From the NCBI RefSeq assembly GCF_023065955.2, contig NC_079873.1, positions 14,460,566 through 14,524,565 on the forward strand: a DNA stretch of 64,000 bases, given 5' to 3'. Each line of letters starts with the position of its first letter. The stretch's first letter is position 1. The position numbers and the translations under genes were made by a program. The notes under the pieces are model-generated. The model saw only the letters and a list, made by a program, of their open reading frames with translations. It searched no databases and was not told where the DNA came from. This document shows, piece by piece, positions 46,594-58,557 of the stretch. This DNA comes from Ursus arctos. Taxonomy: Eukaryota; Chordata; Mammalia; Carnivora; Ursidae.

Positions 46594-46795
46594 CAAGATC
46601 TAATAGGGCTGGCAGGAAGCACCACCTCTAACTTGCACACATAGCCTTTTGATTTCCCTGATGATAAGCAGAATTCTCGGGGGGGGGGGAATGATAAAAG
46701 TAGCCACTGGGCAATAGTCATTGTAGACCAGCAGCCATTCTGCAAAGCCAGCGGTCATGCCAGCAGCAGCCTTAATGAATGACCTAGAGATCTAG
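46594..46795 (+). pseudogene. Fossil of the Cx43 C-terminal tail in the GJA6 3' UTR
   Basis: Downstream of the new stop the DNA still reads as decayed Cx43 tail. The GLAGSTTSNLH and PFDFPDDKQNS codons lie at 46606-46677 with a second stop TAG at 46642-46644. An 11-G run at 46679-46689 follows, then a shifted frame with IVDQQP near 46716. The terminal N-D-L-E-I codons and ancestral stop are at 46778-46795, one frame away from the open reading frame. The region is therefore non-coding relic, including the former ZO-1 PDZ-binding end. Confidence 0.88.
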
Positions 46796-47945
46796 ACACA
46801 TGCCTGAAAGCATTATGATTCTGCTCAGCTGTTAAACAAAAGGAAGGTACAGTGGAGAGTGTACTTTTGTTCCAGAGGAGGTGGTACTCAACAATGTCAG
46901 TTACGAGGCTTAACAGACATAAAGCATTCTTGGGTGGGGGGCGTCTGGGATAGGAGAGGAGAAAGGGGAGGGATTGGTGGAGGAACATAGTTGGTATTCA
47001 AAATGGTTGACTCGAAGAATTTACATTCTAAATAAAAGTTGCATTAGGTGGTACATAAGTAAGGACTTTTTCTCTCCCATATTTCCCAAGAACGGTTCAG
47101 TGTATATGAAAGAGTGATAGATATCTGTCATGTATTAGTACAAACGGATGCAATAAAAACTCATGAACATGATTTTAAAATAATGCAGGGTTCAAATTTG
47201 AGCCTTTCTCATGGATTTTGTGGTGTGGGCTGTATGATGTTTACATAATTCCTACTGTGAAAGTGAAACACTCTTCCCTCCCCAAAGTGCCCCCCTTTAC
47301 TCAGTTTATCCTATTATGGATATTGGTTCTATTCATTGTGATCTTTTTCTTTTATAGAATGATCAGGAATGATGTCCTTTTTCTGAAATGTAATGACTAA
47401 TACTTGAATGATAGATTTTTAGTTCTGTAAACAGTACTCATTAATGTGAGAAACTTAAAAGGAATGCTTAGAGCTGGACTATTAAAGGTTCTTACATGAA
47501 TTTTACAGTAACTGATAATTCTTGGCTTTATTTTACTTAATAAACCTTTCGTAATAAGCATTATTTTAGAACTCGTATTCTGTTAATGAGTTTGGCAAGC
47601 AGTCTTTTGGGATGGTCAGTGTTTTTGATGTTTGTACTGATGATTTTATTTGGAATGCAAGAAAGCTTTAAAGAGGTTTGAGTATTACCCATGTAACTGA
47701 TGTGTTGGAAATATATACTAAAGAAGTCTAATCGTTTATTCAAATGACTTTTCTAAAACTCACAGATGGTTGGTGAAAATGCTGAGCTTCATACTTTGTT
47801 CTTGTACAACAGCTACATAAACAGTTTTGTACACTAAATGGTTTAACATTTCACATTAGACTACTGTCATGTTCAGCTTTATTAAATGCAAATGTAGACC
47901 TAGTCCATATAGTCTAGAAAATGTTCTTTATTTAATAAAGTTTTA
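46796..47945 (+). other. GJA6 3' UTR derived from the GJA1 3' UTR
   Basis: This stretch follows the GJA1 3' UTR closely (for example 'gaggtggtactcaaca' at about 46877 and 'ctcatggatttt' at about 47208). AATAAA-type signals occur near 47029, 47151 and 47538, and the conserved terminal one is at 47934-47939. The start of the segment is the ancestral Cx43 stop. Confidence 0.8.
47934..47939 (+). terminator. Polyadenylation signal AATAAA inherited from GJA1
   Basis: AATAAA followed by GTTTTAA is the last signal of the GJA1 mRNA; homology to the parental transcript stops within a few bases after it. It is the best candidate for the GJA6 mRNA end. Confidence 0.7.
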
Positions 47946-48509
47946 AGAGAGCAACCTGCCTGTTTGCCTCCTCTGAGAGTTTCTGGCTGCGTTCATCTTT
48001 CCTAGTCTTTTGAACTCTTCATTGGTACATCTTAATCTAAGCAGAATCTACTGCAGAGTTTTAGAAATGGAATTGCAGTGATTCCATTACAGAAGGTTTT
48101 AGTATTAGCATCTTTAATTATATATAGCAGGATCACAGATACACCCACTACTTAGATGTGCAAAAAATGTAGCTTTTTTTTTCTTTTAACTGATTGATCT
48201 ACTCTTCATCAGAAGCTTCTACCCACCCCACAGGGCAGAAGGAAGGAGAAGACGGGGACAACTTAAATGTTAAACCTGCCAATGAACAGCATCTTGCTCT
48301 GACAGTTTAAACAGTCTCATTTGTAAAACCTAGTCTCTTGGCTCATTACAGTCTTTCAGATTTCCTTCTTACAAACTGTTTTGTGAGGAATAAGCACAGT
48401 TACTTACTAATGGGATGTGTGTTTCTATGGGGCACTGCAAAACCTCTGAAATCTTGGATTGGATACTGCCATGCTCACTTCCTGTTTCACATTGATATTC
48501 ACATATTGT
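47946..48509 (+). other. Intron sequence after the connexin retrocopy, no feature recognised
   Basis: No poly(A) remnant or repeat identified. Confidence 0.45.
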
Positions 48510-50237
48510 TTGTTTGATTTTGTTAAAATTTTTATCTTGAGATGATTACAGATTTACATGCAATGGTAAGAAATAATTGATTCCATATATCTCTCAACTA
48601 ATTACTCCCAATGGTAACATCTTGCGTAACTAGTAGAATATCATAACCAGAAAACTGACATTGATACAAGCTATTGACCTTATTCATATTTCACCAGTTT
48701 TACATGCACTCATATATACATACATGCGCATGCACGTGTGTAGTTTTTATCACTCGTGTAGATTCATGTGACCACCACAGTCAAGATACAGAACAGTTTT
48801 ATGACAAGGATCCCTTGTGCTGTTGAAAGCCACAGTTGCACCCCTCCATTCCCCTCTCCCTAACTCTTTGCAGCTACGAATCTGTTCATCTCTTTAATTT
48901 TGTCGTTTCAAGAATACTATTCAAATGGAATGGTACGGTGGTACCTTTTGAGATTGGCTTTTTTCTCAGCAAAACTCCCTTGAGACCCATCCAAGTTTTT
49001 GTATGAACCAATAGGTTTTTGTTTTTGTTTTTGTTTTTAACTGCTGAGTTAAAACAGTGGCAGTACCACTGTTTATTCACCTGTTGAAGGACCTTTAGGT
49101 TATTTCCAGGTTTAGCTATTACAAATAAAGCCGTATGAACATTTGTGTACAGGTCTTTTTGTCAACAGAAGTTTTCATTTCTCTACAATAAATGCTCAAG
49201 AGTGTAACTGCTGAGTTGTATAAGAAACTGGCATGTTCTTTTTCCAGAGTGGTTTACATTCCCATCAATAATGTATGAGTGATCTCGTTTCTCTACATGG
49301 TCACCAGCATTTGGTATTATCAGTGTTTTTATTTTAGCCATTCTAATAGGTATGTCGATGATCTCATTGTAGTTTAAACTTGCATTTTTCTAATGGCTAA
49401 TAATGTTTCGCATCTTTTCGTGTGCTTAATTGGGATCTGTATTATCCTCTTCAGTGAGGTATCTGTTTCTTCTGTCCATTTTCTAATTGGATTCTTTATT
49501 TTATTAATATTTAATATTACTCCTTACTATTTAAGGAGTTTATATATATATAAATCCTTTGTTGGATATGCTTGTAGCTTGTTTTTCATCGCTTAATAAG
49601 GTCTTCCACAGAGCAAATTATTTCAGTTTTGATAAGGTCATTTATCAGTTTTTCCTTTTATGGATTGTGTTTTTGGTGGTAATTACGTCTAAGAACTTTT
49701 TGTCTAGTCCTATATCCTAAAGATTTTCTTCTTTGTTTTCTAAAAGTTTCATAGATTTAAGTAAAAGTAAATCCATGATCTTGCATTTAGGTCCATGATC
49801 CATTTTGAATTAATTTTTGTGTAAGTTGTGAGATTTTAGGTTGAGGCATTTCTTGTCTCATCTCTTCTCATCTTGTCTCATCTCTTCTTTCTTGGCTATG
49901 GAGTCCAGTTGCTGTAGCACCACCATTTGTAGAAAAGTCTCTCCCTCAATTGAATTGCTTTTGCAGGCAAAAATCAGTTAGGTGTATTTGTGTAGTCCTG
50001 TTGATCTGTGTGTTTATCCCTCTGCCAGTATCATACTGTCTTGATTACTGTTTTGTAGCTCTGTAGTAAGCCTTAACATCAGGTATAGTGATTCCTCTCA
50101 TCTTATTCTGCCTTTTCAAAATTTCTTTAGCAATTCCAGGTCATGTGCCTTTCCATTTTCATTTTAGAATAAATTTGCCTATATCTACAAAACACTTGCT
50201 GGGATTTTTGATAGGAATTACATTAAAGCTGTATATC

Positions 50238-50436
50238 GGGGCGCCTGGGTGGCACAGTGGTTGGGCGTCTGCCTTTGGCTCAGGGTGTGATCCCAGCGTT
50301 CTGGGATCGAGCCCCACATCAGGCTCTTCCGCTGTGAGCCTGCTTCTTCCTTTCCCACTCCCCCTGCTTGTGTTCCCTCTCTCGCTGGCTGTCTCTATCG
50401 CTGTCGAATAAATAAATAAAATCTTAAAAAAAAAAT
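50238..50436 (+). repeat. SINEC, young arctoid-type subfamily
   Basis: Perfect 13-bp duplication AAAGCTGTATATC at 50225-50237 and 50437-50449. Confidence 0.96.
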
Positions 50437-50623
50437 AAAGCTGTATATCAATTTGGGGAAAATTGGCATCTTGTTGAGTTTTCTAATACACGAGTATAGT
50501 ATGTTTCTCAATTTACTTAGGGTTTCTTCAGTTTTTTTCAGTAACATTTTGTAATTTGTAGGATACAGATCCTGTACATATCTCATTAAGTTTATATTGG
50601 ACTGTTTCATTTCCTTGGAGTAA

Positions 50624-50823
50624 CTTTTTTTTTTTAAGATTTTTATTTATTTATTTTAGAGTCAGAGAGAGAGAGCAAGCATGGGGGAGGAGCAGAGGGA
50701 GAGGGATATGCAGACTCCCTGCTGAGCGCGGAGCCCCATGCAGGTCAATCCCATGACCCCAAGATCATGACCTGAACTGAAATCAAGTCTGACACTTAAT
50801 GGACTAAGCCACCCAGGCAACCC
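50624..50823 (-). repeat. SINEC
   Basis: Perfect 14-bp duplication TTTCCTTGGAGTAA at 50610-50623 and 50824-50837. Confidence 0.94.
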
Positions 50824-50908
50824 TTTCCTTGGAGTAATTATAAATGATATTTTGCTTTTAACTTCTGTCTCCCATCTTTGTTGTTTACATATAGAAATGT
50901 GATTGATT

Positions 50909-51090
50909 GGGGTGCCTGGGTGGCATAGTCCATTAAGCCACCGACTCTTGGTTTTGGCTCAGGACATGATCTCAGGGTCCTGGGGTTGAGCCCTGCATTG
51001 GGCTCTGTGCTCAGCGCAGTCTGCTTGAGGTTCTTTCTCCCTCTTCCTCTGCCCCTCTTGCTTGTGCTGTCTCTTTTCTCTCAAAAGAAA
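50909..51090 (+). repeat. SINEC
   Basis: Perfect 15-bp duplication GAAATGTGATTGATT at 50894-50908 and 51091-51105; short tail. Confidence 0.94.
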
Positions 51091-53700
51091 GAAATGTGAT
51101 TGATTTTTGTGTGTTGATCTTGTATTCTACAATCTTGCTAAACTTAATAGTTCTAGGAGGTTTTGGTGTATTCTTGGGATTTTTTTGTGTAGATGATCAT
51201 GTCATCTGCAAATATCAGTTTTATTCCTTTGTTTACAATCTGTATGCTTTTTATTTCTTTTTCTTGGCCTTTTACTCTGATTAGAACTTCCAATACTGTG
51301 TTTAGTAATAGTGATGAGAGCAGACATTCTTTTCATGTTCCCGATCTTAGGGAAAAAGCATTTGGTCTTTCACCGTTAAATATGTTAGCTATAGGGTTTT
51401 GTGGATGATATTTATAAAGTTGAGCAACTTACCTTCTATTTCTAGTTTGCCAGAGGTTTTTTTTTTTTTTTTGAATCGTAAACTGGTGTTCAATTTTGTC
51501 ATTCTTTTATTGTTTCAGTTGATATGATCTTATGATTTTTTTCTTCTTTACCCTGTTCACATGGTTTTCAAATGTCGAATCAGCCTTGCATATCTAGAAT
51601 AAATCCAACTGGTCATGGTGTACAGTTCTTTCTATACATCACTGGATTTGAAATGCTAGTATATTGTTGAGGATTTTTTGTATGTGAATTCATAAGAGAT
51701 GCTAGTCTATACTTCCTGTTTTTTCGTGCTGTCTTTGTCAGGTTTTGATATCATTGTATTATTAGCCTCAGAAAATGGAGTTTGGAAGTGTTTCCTCCTT
51801 TTCTGATTTCTGGAAGAGATTGTGTAAAATTGGTGTTAATTCTTTAAATGTTTGGTAGAATTCTGTAGTGAACTCATCTGAACCTGAGGTTTTTTTATTG
51901 GGAACTTCAAAATTACAAATTCAATTATTTAATAATTACACAACTATTTAAATTGCTTATTTCATTTTGGTTATGTTTGGTAGTTTGTGGTTTTCCAGGA
52001 ATTGGCCTTATTCCTTCTAAGTTGTGAAATTTAGGAGTGTGAAGTTTGTGGTAATGGTGGTGGGATTCTAGGGATCTCTCCCCGGTTTCGTTCCTGATAT
52101 TGATGATTTTTATCTTCTCTTTATCAGTCTTGCTAGAAGCTTATAAATTTTATTAATCTTTTAGCAGGACCAGTTTTAGCTTCATTGATTTTATTTTAAA
52201 AAATTCTAAATTATTTTATTATTTTTCTGTTTGATATTTCACTGAAATATCTTTGTTTCCTTTTATCTTTGTTTTTTATCTTTTATCTTTGTTTCCTTCT
52301 TGTTTTGGGCTTCTTTCTTTTTCTGGTCTAAAGGTAAGAATTTAGATTATCGATTTGAGACCTTTCCTCTTTCTAATGTGTGCTAATGTACTATAAATTT
52401 CTCTGTTAGTGCTGCTTTAGCTCCATTGCACATATTTTGATTTAATGTATTTTCATTAAGTTCTATGAAATTAAGATTTCCTTTGAGACTTTCTCTTTGT
52501 ATGGTGGCTACTTTAAAATTCTTGTCAAATAATTCTGCCATCTCTTTGTTAGCATCTTGATAGTCTTTTCTCATTCATGTTGAGGTTTTCCTAGTTCTTA
52601 GTATGATGACTGATTTTCTGTAGAAACCTGGACATTTTGGATATTATGTCATTAGACTCTCTACCTTATTTAATCTTCTGTTTTATCTGGTCTTTTATGA
52701 CTGTGCTCTGCAAGGTAGAGGGCACAGATGGGGATGGTAGTTCAGTTTCCTCGTTCGGCTTCCACTGATACCTACTGGGGAAGGGGCTCCTCGTTACTGA
52801 TGTAAATGGGAGTTTGGCTTCTTATGTCGCCTTCATTGTCACTACCCTGGCAGGGGTTTGGACATGTTCCCCACTTCGCCCTTACTGATGTGAATGGAAC
52901 CAGTGTTTGATTTGGCTGGAGTAGGGTGGTTGGTTATTGTCTAAATGTTTTCTTTCATGCTAGGCTGCTCCTTGCCTGGTCCTTTAGCTTGAGAGAGCAC
53001 GCTTTTGTTGGGGCTATTTTAAATCTCTGTCCATGGGTCTTTCTGGATTGCTTGTTGAAGTACTTCTATTAAGATTGCTTTAAAATCCTTGTTCAATAAT
53101 TCCAATATCTGATTCATCTCTGTGGTGATGTCTCTTGTCTGTAAGTTGTGACTTTCATGGTCCTTGGTATGATGAGTGATACATATATTTTTATTGTATC
53201 CTGGTCAGTTTGGATATTACAACACTCTGGACTCTTTTTATTTTTATTTTTTTGTTCAGCAGGCAGCCTCCCTATTGGGTGGTAGCCTGATGGCTGGCTA
53301 GGTGTGTTCAGCTTCCTGCTTGGACACCCCTCTCCCCATTGTTCTCACTCCCGCTGCCTCCTTGCGGAAGGGTAGGGTGGATGTTTACCTCTTCATTTGG
53401 CCCTGCTAACAGCTTCCCAGAGGAAAGTGGACCAGTGATTTGCACTGCCTTACTGCTTCTGCTCCATCCTGCAGACACCACTGTGGCAGAGGGGCCAGAG
53501 TACTGTTGCTTGCTTCTGCCTGGAGGGAGATGGAAGATCAGCTCTTGACTGGACTTGCCAATATGACGAGGCAGGGAATGGGAGCTGTGCCTGCTTCTGG
53601 CAGGCAGGAGATGGAAGATTAGCTCCCTGCTCAACCCCACCAACAAGAATAGCACCAAGTGGGGAGTTAGGGAGTTGGAGCCCTGCTGCCTGCTTCCTTG

Positions 53701-53702
<2 letters not shown>

Positions 53703-53759
<57 letters not shown>

Positions 53760-53763
53760 TGCA
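53703..53763 (+). repeat. (GT)n microsatellite
   Basis: About 24 uninterrupted GT units, then GTATGTGCGCGTGCACGTGC, a mixed purine-pyrimidine alternating extension. Confidence 0.96.
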
Positions 53764-54230
53764 CGTGCGCGTTTGTGTCTGTAAGTAAAAAGTGTCTACC
53801 TGCTCAGCCCTACTGAAACCTCAGTGGGATGGTAGTGCAGGTTTTCCATTGATGTTTGCCTGGAGTGTCGCCCCAAAGATTTTCTTTTGTTAGCCTGTCC
53901 TTTTCCTGCTCTTTTGGCTGTGAGAACAGACTTTTCTTGACACTTTGTATTTGCCTCCTGTCAGTTCTAGGTTGGAGGCTTCTGCAGTACTCTTCCGGGG
54001 ATACATAGGAGACAGTGGGGAAACCCAGGGACCTCACTGCCATGGTGTTCCCCAAGTCCTGAAGTCCCAAGGCAGTCGGCTACTTTCCCACCTTGTCTTC
54101 CTATGCTTGATTGTATGTTATATACAGGGATTTTTAGTTTCAAGAGGAAGGACATGCGAGAAGTGTGGCTACTCCATCTTTACCAAAACTAGAAGTCTCC
54201 ACATGTGTGTGAAAATTCTGTAAATATTGG

Positions 54231-55035
54231 TTTATATAATAACATCGGTTTGTTCTTGAAATAAACCATGTATCAGGCACTGAGATTGGCCCTGGGGACT
54301 ATAGATGGTACTGAGATGTCATCCTTAACTTCAGAGACCTCGCCATTTTGTAGAGTTTAAAGCCCTGTGAAATAGATTTTAATTTGCCTAATGACACTGA
54401 GGTAGAAAACACAATTCTTTATTTTAGAAATGAAACTAAATCTAGCTCCATACCATGTGGCTTGTGGCATTGGAGCTCCTTTGCTTCCCATTGACTGACA
54501 TAAGCCTTCTCTGGTTTATGAAGTACCAGGCAAATGGAGAAGGGGCCTAATCCTGAAGTGCCTTGTTGTTCTCATGGTTACCATTGCTTGTTACTCTGGT
54601 TACCATTAAACCTTTTGCCAGGCACTACCCTCCAGTGGGCATTGTTTCCCTGGCCCCAGCTCTCCAGGGTGTGGTGCTTAGTGATCAGACTGGAGGGATC
54701 TAGCCAAGTAACACCACTGTCCAACGTCCTGGACACCCTTCTGCCTCATGCAGAAGCCCCAGCCCTGTGATCCTCCCAGTCCTGGAGGATCCTCCACTCC
54801 TGGAGGAACATCAGCTCTCTTTGACATTAGCCTATTGGATGGGAAGTTCAGCTCCACTGCCTTTGTGAGTCTGCGCTTTATAATAGTAAGGACTGTTAGT
54901 TGTCTCTAGGGATGGGAGAAGGCACCCCCTCCCCTCGCCCCCAGGGACAAAACCCCATGTTCTCTGAGTTCCTCTGGAAACATGCTTGGGTTTTGGGAAT
55001 GCCTAAAGTAGAGTATTTCGAACTTTCTCCCTGAT
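54231..55035 (+). other. Intron sequence, no feature recognised
   Basis: Somewhat GC-richer, with a tandem-like 'ctcctggagga' motif near 54780-54806. Open frames here are short and unrecognised. Confidence 0.4.
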
Positions 55036-55265
55036 GATAGTAATAATAGTAATAACATTTAGTACGTGTGCTGTTCTGAGCATTTTACTTGTATCCTCTT
55101 ACTCAATCCAAATGGCAACCTCAGGAATAAGTGACATTAGACACAATTTTCAGAAAAGGAAATTGAGGCACTGAGAGGTTAAGTAACTTGTCAAAGGTCA
55201 CTTACCTAGTAGGTGGTAGAGCCATGATTTAAATTTCAGGCAGTGTGGCTCTAAATCTGAAGTTC
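55036..55265 (+). repeat. MIR
   Basis: Nearly complete MIR: 'ttctgagcattttacttgta', 'cactgagaggttaagtaact', 'tcaaaggtcacttacctagt', 'gtggctctaaatctga'. Confidence 0.9.
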
Positions 55266-56984
55266 TTACCCTTCTTCTGGATGTGTGAAAACTTTTGAGT
55301 TTCACTTTGCTTTATTATTATTTGTTTGAAATCAAGATTGTGGCTGAAAGAAATGCTTCTGGGTTTCTAAAAGGTATCAATTAAGTAATTTTATGTAATT
55401 AAAAACTTTCTAATTAGAAACACTTTGTTTCCTTTCTTATGAAACCACATAGATCTGGCAATGAGAGTATGAAAAATAACCAGTACATATCTTATATTTT
55501 AAATTGTTTGGAGTACAGTCCTCTAATAATCAGATTTTAAAATTTGTTTCAGAAAGTAAGAAATAATGATTTTGTTAGAAATTTCTGCGTTTTCTTTGGT
55601 TGTTTAGAGTTCAAGAGAAAATTTAGCCAGATTATATTTTATTATATACACCTATTGTCACATTTATTTATACATTTATGATATTTTCTGTTGTTTTGGG
55701 TGCCTTTTTGTTCAAATACAGCTAGTAGAATAACTATAAGGATGTGATTCACAAGTCATTATGTTAATATTATCTATGCCATTAGATTTAAATTCTACTT
55801 TAGGGGCTTATTGTAAAGTACTTTAAATGTAATAAAGTTTTTCTGTTCAGGAGCGATTCATGCTGCCCTTTACCTTGCTTTTTCAGTGAAAATTTAAATT
55901 TTCTCATTTAAAATGAGTCAAGTTTCATTTACATATTCTATGTACTAGGTAGTGTAACAGTTTGTTCTATTCCTTATAAACACGGTGTTGAATATAAAAT
56001 GTGTCATGTTTTTTTAGAGAATAGTGTATAATTTCTCCTAAAATAATTCATTGATTTGCATTTTTCATGTCATTGGTGTTTAAATTTCCACAGGCACTTA
56101 CCCACTATGTGATTTATCTGAAGCAGATCTTTCAGATTCATATTGATTTATTATCAGTGCCATTTAAATACATTCTTTGTTGATGTATAAAGGGATCTTT
56201 GTTAGTTCTAGCTCAAGAGAAAACACAGGAGCGAGCTTTAGAACTTAAAGTTAATTCATTAGGCAGACATTTGTTAAAGCACCTGCTGTAGTGAGTTCTG
56301 CTGGATGTTTGGGATAAAGAACAAAAAGGGCATGGTTCACAAGTGTGGAGAGCCCACATTTTAGAAGAAAAAGGCTCATGACAGCATAGTGGTTAGAATG
56401 TGGTCTCTGCTCTTGAGGAGTTCATAGGCTGTCAGAGCATGAAAATGTCAAGAAACAAATAGGTCACTCATTTCAAAACTCAGGTGGTTGGTCTTTTTAA
56501 CAAGATACTATTTTCGTCTTTATTTTCTGTGATGTTTTTAGTTAAAATTTATATATCTCTATTCTGTCTGTGTCCATGGCTTCATTTCTTCTTGGTCCCT
56601 GTAAGATCCTTAAGAGGTACTTAGAACAGCTAAAATGCCTAACTCATTTAGCCTACCTTTTTGGAGTGTCTTTCTGCTAGGTCTTAGGGGCACAGAGTTA
56701 TGTGAAGCTCCTAGGCTTGTGGATCTTACAGTCTGAGGTGGGAAGTGAGGTGGAATGGCAAACCCTAGATACCAGGGCAGGTATGGTAAGATCCTGGTTG
56801 TAGGTGTGGATGGGGTGCTAGGAAGCACAAAAAAGGAACACACAAAATAAGCTGGGGGATCTTGGAGGGTTTTGAAGAAGAAGAGTTAACTAGAAGTAGC
56901 AGGGTTGGCTTCTTGTGATTTAAGTACCAGCTAAAAACAAGTCACCTCCATGGGTACTCCCTCACCCAAATAAATACTGTATTT
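55266..56984 (+). other. Intron sequence, no feature recognised
   Basis: AT-rich, repeat-poor 1.7 kb. Confidence 0.45.
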
Positions 56985-57065
56985 GAATGGCCCTGTTTTG
57001 TTTAGCACAGTACCTGTCACGGAGTAGGAGCTTGAAAACTGTTTGTTGATTGAATAAATGAATGA
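56985..57065 (+). repeat. L2 3' terminus
   Basis: 'agcacagtacctgtcacgga' and 'gattgaataaatgaatga' are L2 end text. Confidence 0.65.
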
Positions 57066-58363
57066 ACGTAGAAAGGATGAATGCTGGAGGCAGAGTGTAA
57101 GCAAGTATGTGTGAAGGTTCACTTGAGAAACTGCAAATAATTAGTTGTGACAGGACCAGGGTTTTTGTTGTTGTTATTTTTTTTTTTTTTTTTAAGTTAG
57201 GAGATGAAGCATGGAATTAAAACCTTATACTTGAAGCCTTGGAAAGCTGCCAGGCTGCATGATATGTAACACATCTTTCTTTTCCTCAATCCTGTGATTG
57301 ATAGCAGAGTATGTTTGAAAGATCTATTATGTGCAAACTGATGACCTCACTGAGGTCTTTGGAGAATATTCCTACAAGAGGATTTCAACTAGAATGCTTC
57401 AGTGATATTCTTGACATCAAATAACCAGCCACACAAGAATTTCGTTGAGGTTATATAGTGTTTCTTGGCTGATTCTCGCGAAACAGTGAACTGCTTGAGA
57501 CTTCTATTCCATAGTTGTTTCAAAGGCATGGCCACTTTTTGTCCTCTCCTTCTCTTTTGCTTTAGCACTCAAGGTGGCATGTTTGAGGTCATACAACTTC
57601 CTTTATGATGGTGGTGAACAGTATGCCTGTACAACAAGGTGGTACAGGTCCCTTCTGCGGACATTTTTGTTACATAGCTATCATATGTAAGATAAAGTGC
57701 TGGGTACTTGGATATAAAGGCTACCAGACTTGCTCTTTCAAAAATATTTAGGCTGTTGTTTCATGTTTGATACTCATCTCTTTCTATGGTAAGAGAAAGC
57801 GAATCTGGCATTCTCTAGTTTTCTCCACAATGCATGAAAGATAAAGTAAGTTTTAACTAAACTAGATACTTTGAAAATAAGTTCTTAAGAAAAGAAAACT
57901 GTTGCTACCTATGTTGAATGTAATTTTTAGTTTTCTACATGGATATGGTTACGGCAAAAAGTGGTAACTTGGAACTTGTTTCAGATTTTAGTTGCACCAT
58001 TTTTGTCTGCATATGTGTGAGCATATCTATCAGAATGTATGATCATGAGGGCCGGAGAGGTAATCTAGTTCTGTTGTTTGAACAGAGAGCTTCTGAGTTT
58101 CTCTCACTTTCCCTATCAGTCTGTCACATTTTGGCAACATCGTAGTAAGCTGGAGGACCTTATGCCTTAGTAGCCTAAAGATGTTATATGGAACATGATT
58201 TCTGTTGCTTTAGAACTTTGGAGTTTCCTTAAGCATGTTTCTGTCCTAAATCCCAGGCATATTTCTCATGAATTGGAAGAAAACGTGGTGTTTTGACTTT
58301 CTTCACCAGTTTTCAGTACTCTCATTTTTCTTCTTTTATAAGAAAATGTAAAAGTAGGGCCAG
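57066..58363 (+). other. Intron sequence, no feature recognised
   Basis: Contains a T-run at 57178-57194; otherwise no named feature. Confidence 0.45.
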
Positions 58364-58545
58364 GGATGCCTGGGTGGCTCAGTCGGTTAAGCGTCTGCCT
58401 TTGGCTCAGGTCATGATCCTAGGGTCCTAGGATCGAGCCCCACATAGGGCTCTCTGCTCAGTGGGGAGCCTGCTTCTCCCTCTCCCTCTGCCTGCTGCTT
58501 GTGCTCTCTCTCTGTCAAATAAATAAATAAAATCTTAAAAAAAAT
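58364..58545 (+). repeat. SINEC
   Basis: Flanks AAAAGTAGGGCC and AAAAGCAGGGCC are the duplication with one mismatch. Confidence 0.93.
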
Positions 58546-58557
58546 AAAAGCAGGGCC

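Larger units (their letters stand above)
45440..47945 (+). other. GJA6: Processed retrocopy of the connexin-43 mRNA (GJA6 locus)
   Basis: The whole segment is colinear with the GJA1 (connexin 43) mRNA as I know it. It has a 5' leader from about 45460 ('aagctttta..gtatcagca..ctttcatta'), then the exon-2 leader joined without the GJA1 intron near 45610, then the coding frame. The long 3' UTR follows, ending with the GJA1 polyadenylation signal AATAAA at 47934-47939. About 0.6 kb of the parental 3' UTR is missing near 47128. Joined exons plus a full 3' UTR indicate reverse transcription of a spliced mRNA. No poly(A) tail or target duplication survives, so the insertion is old. Its place inside CDKL5 and its MSDW start match rodent X-linked Gja6 (Cx33). 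The 5' limit is approximate. Confidence 0.88.
48510..54230 (-). repeat. Old L1, 3' UTR through ORF2 to 5' UTR-like text, antisense
   Basis: Reverse L1 text starts near 48520 ('atcttgagatgattacagat'). It continues through ORF2 C-terminal text near 50030 and reverse transcriptase text near 51100-52200. GC-richer 5' UTR-like text at about 52700-54230 ends it. Three SINEs and a (GT)n array are inserted. No long open frame remains. Confidence 0.75.

Noticed and set aside
53450..53764. 104-codon minus-strand frame beginning with His-Thr repeats
   Set aside because: It reads the antisense of the (GT)n microsatellite and the GC-richer L1 5' UTR-like text; no domain is recognisable.
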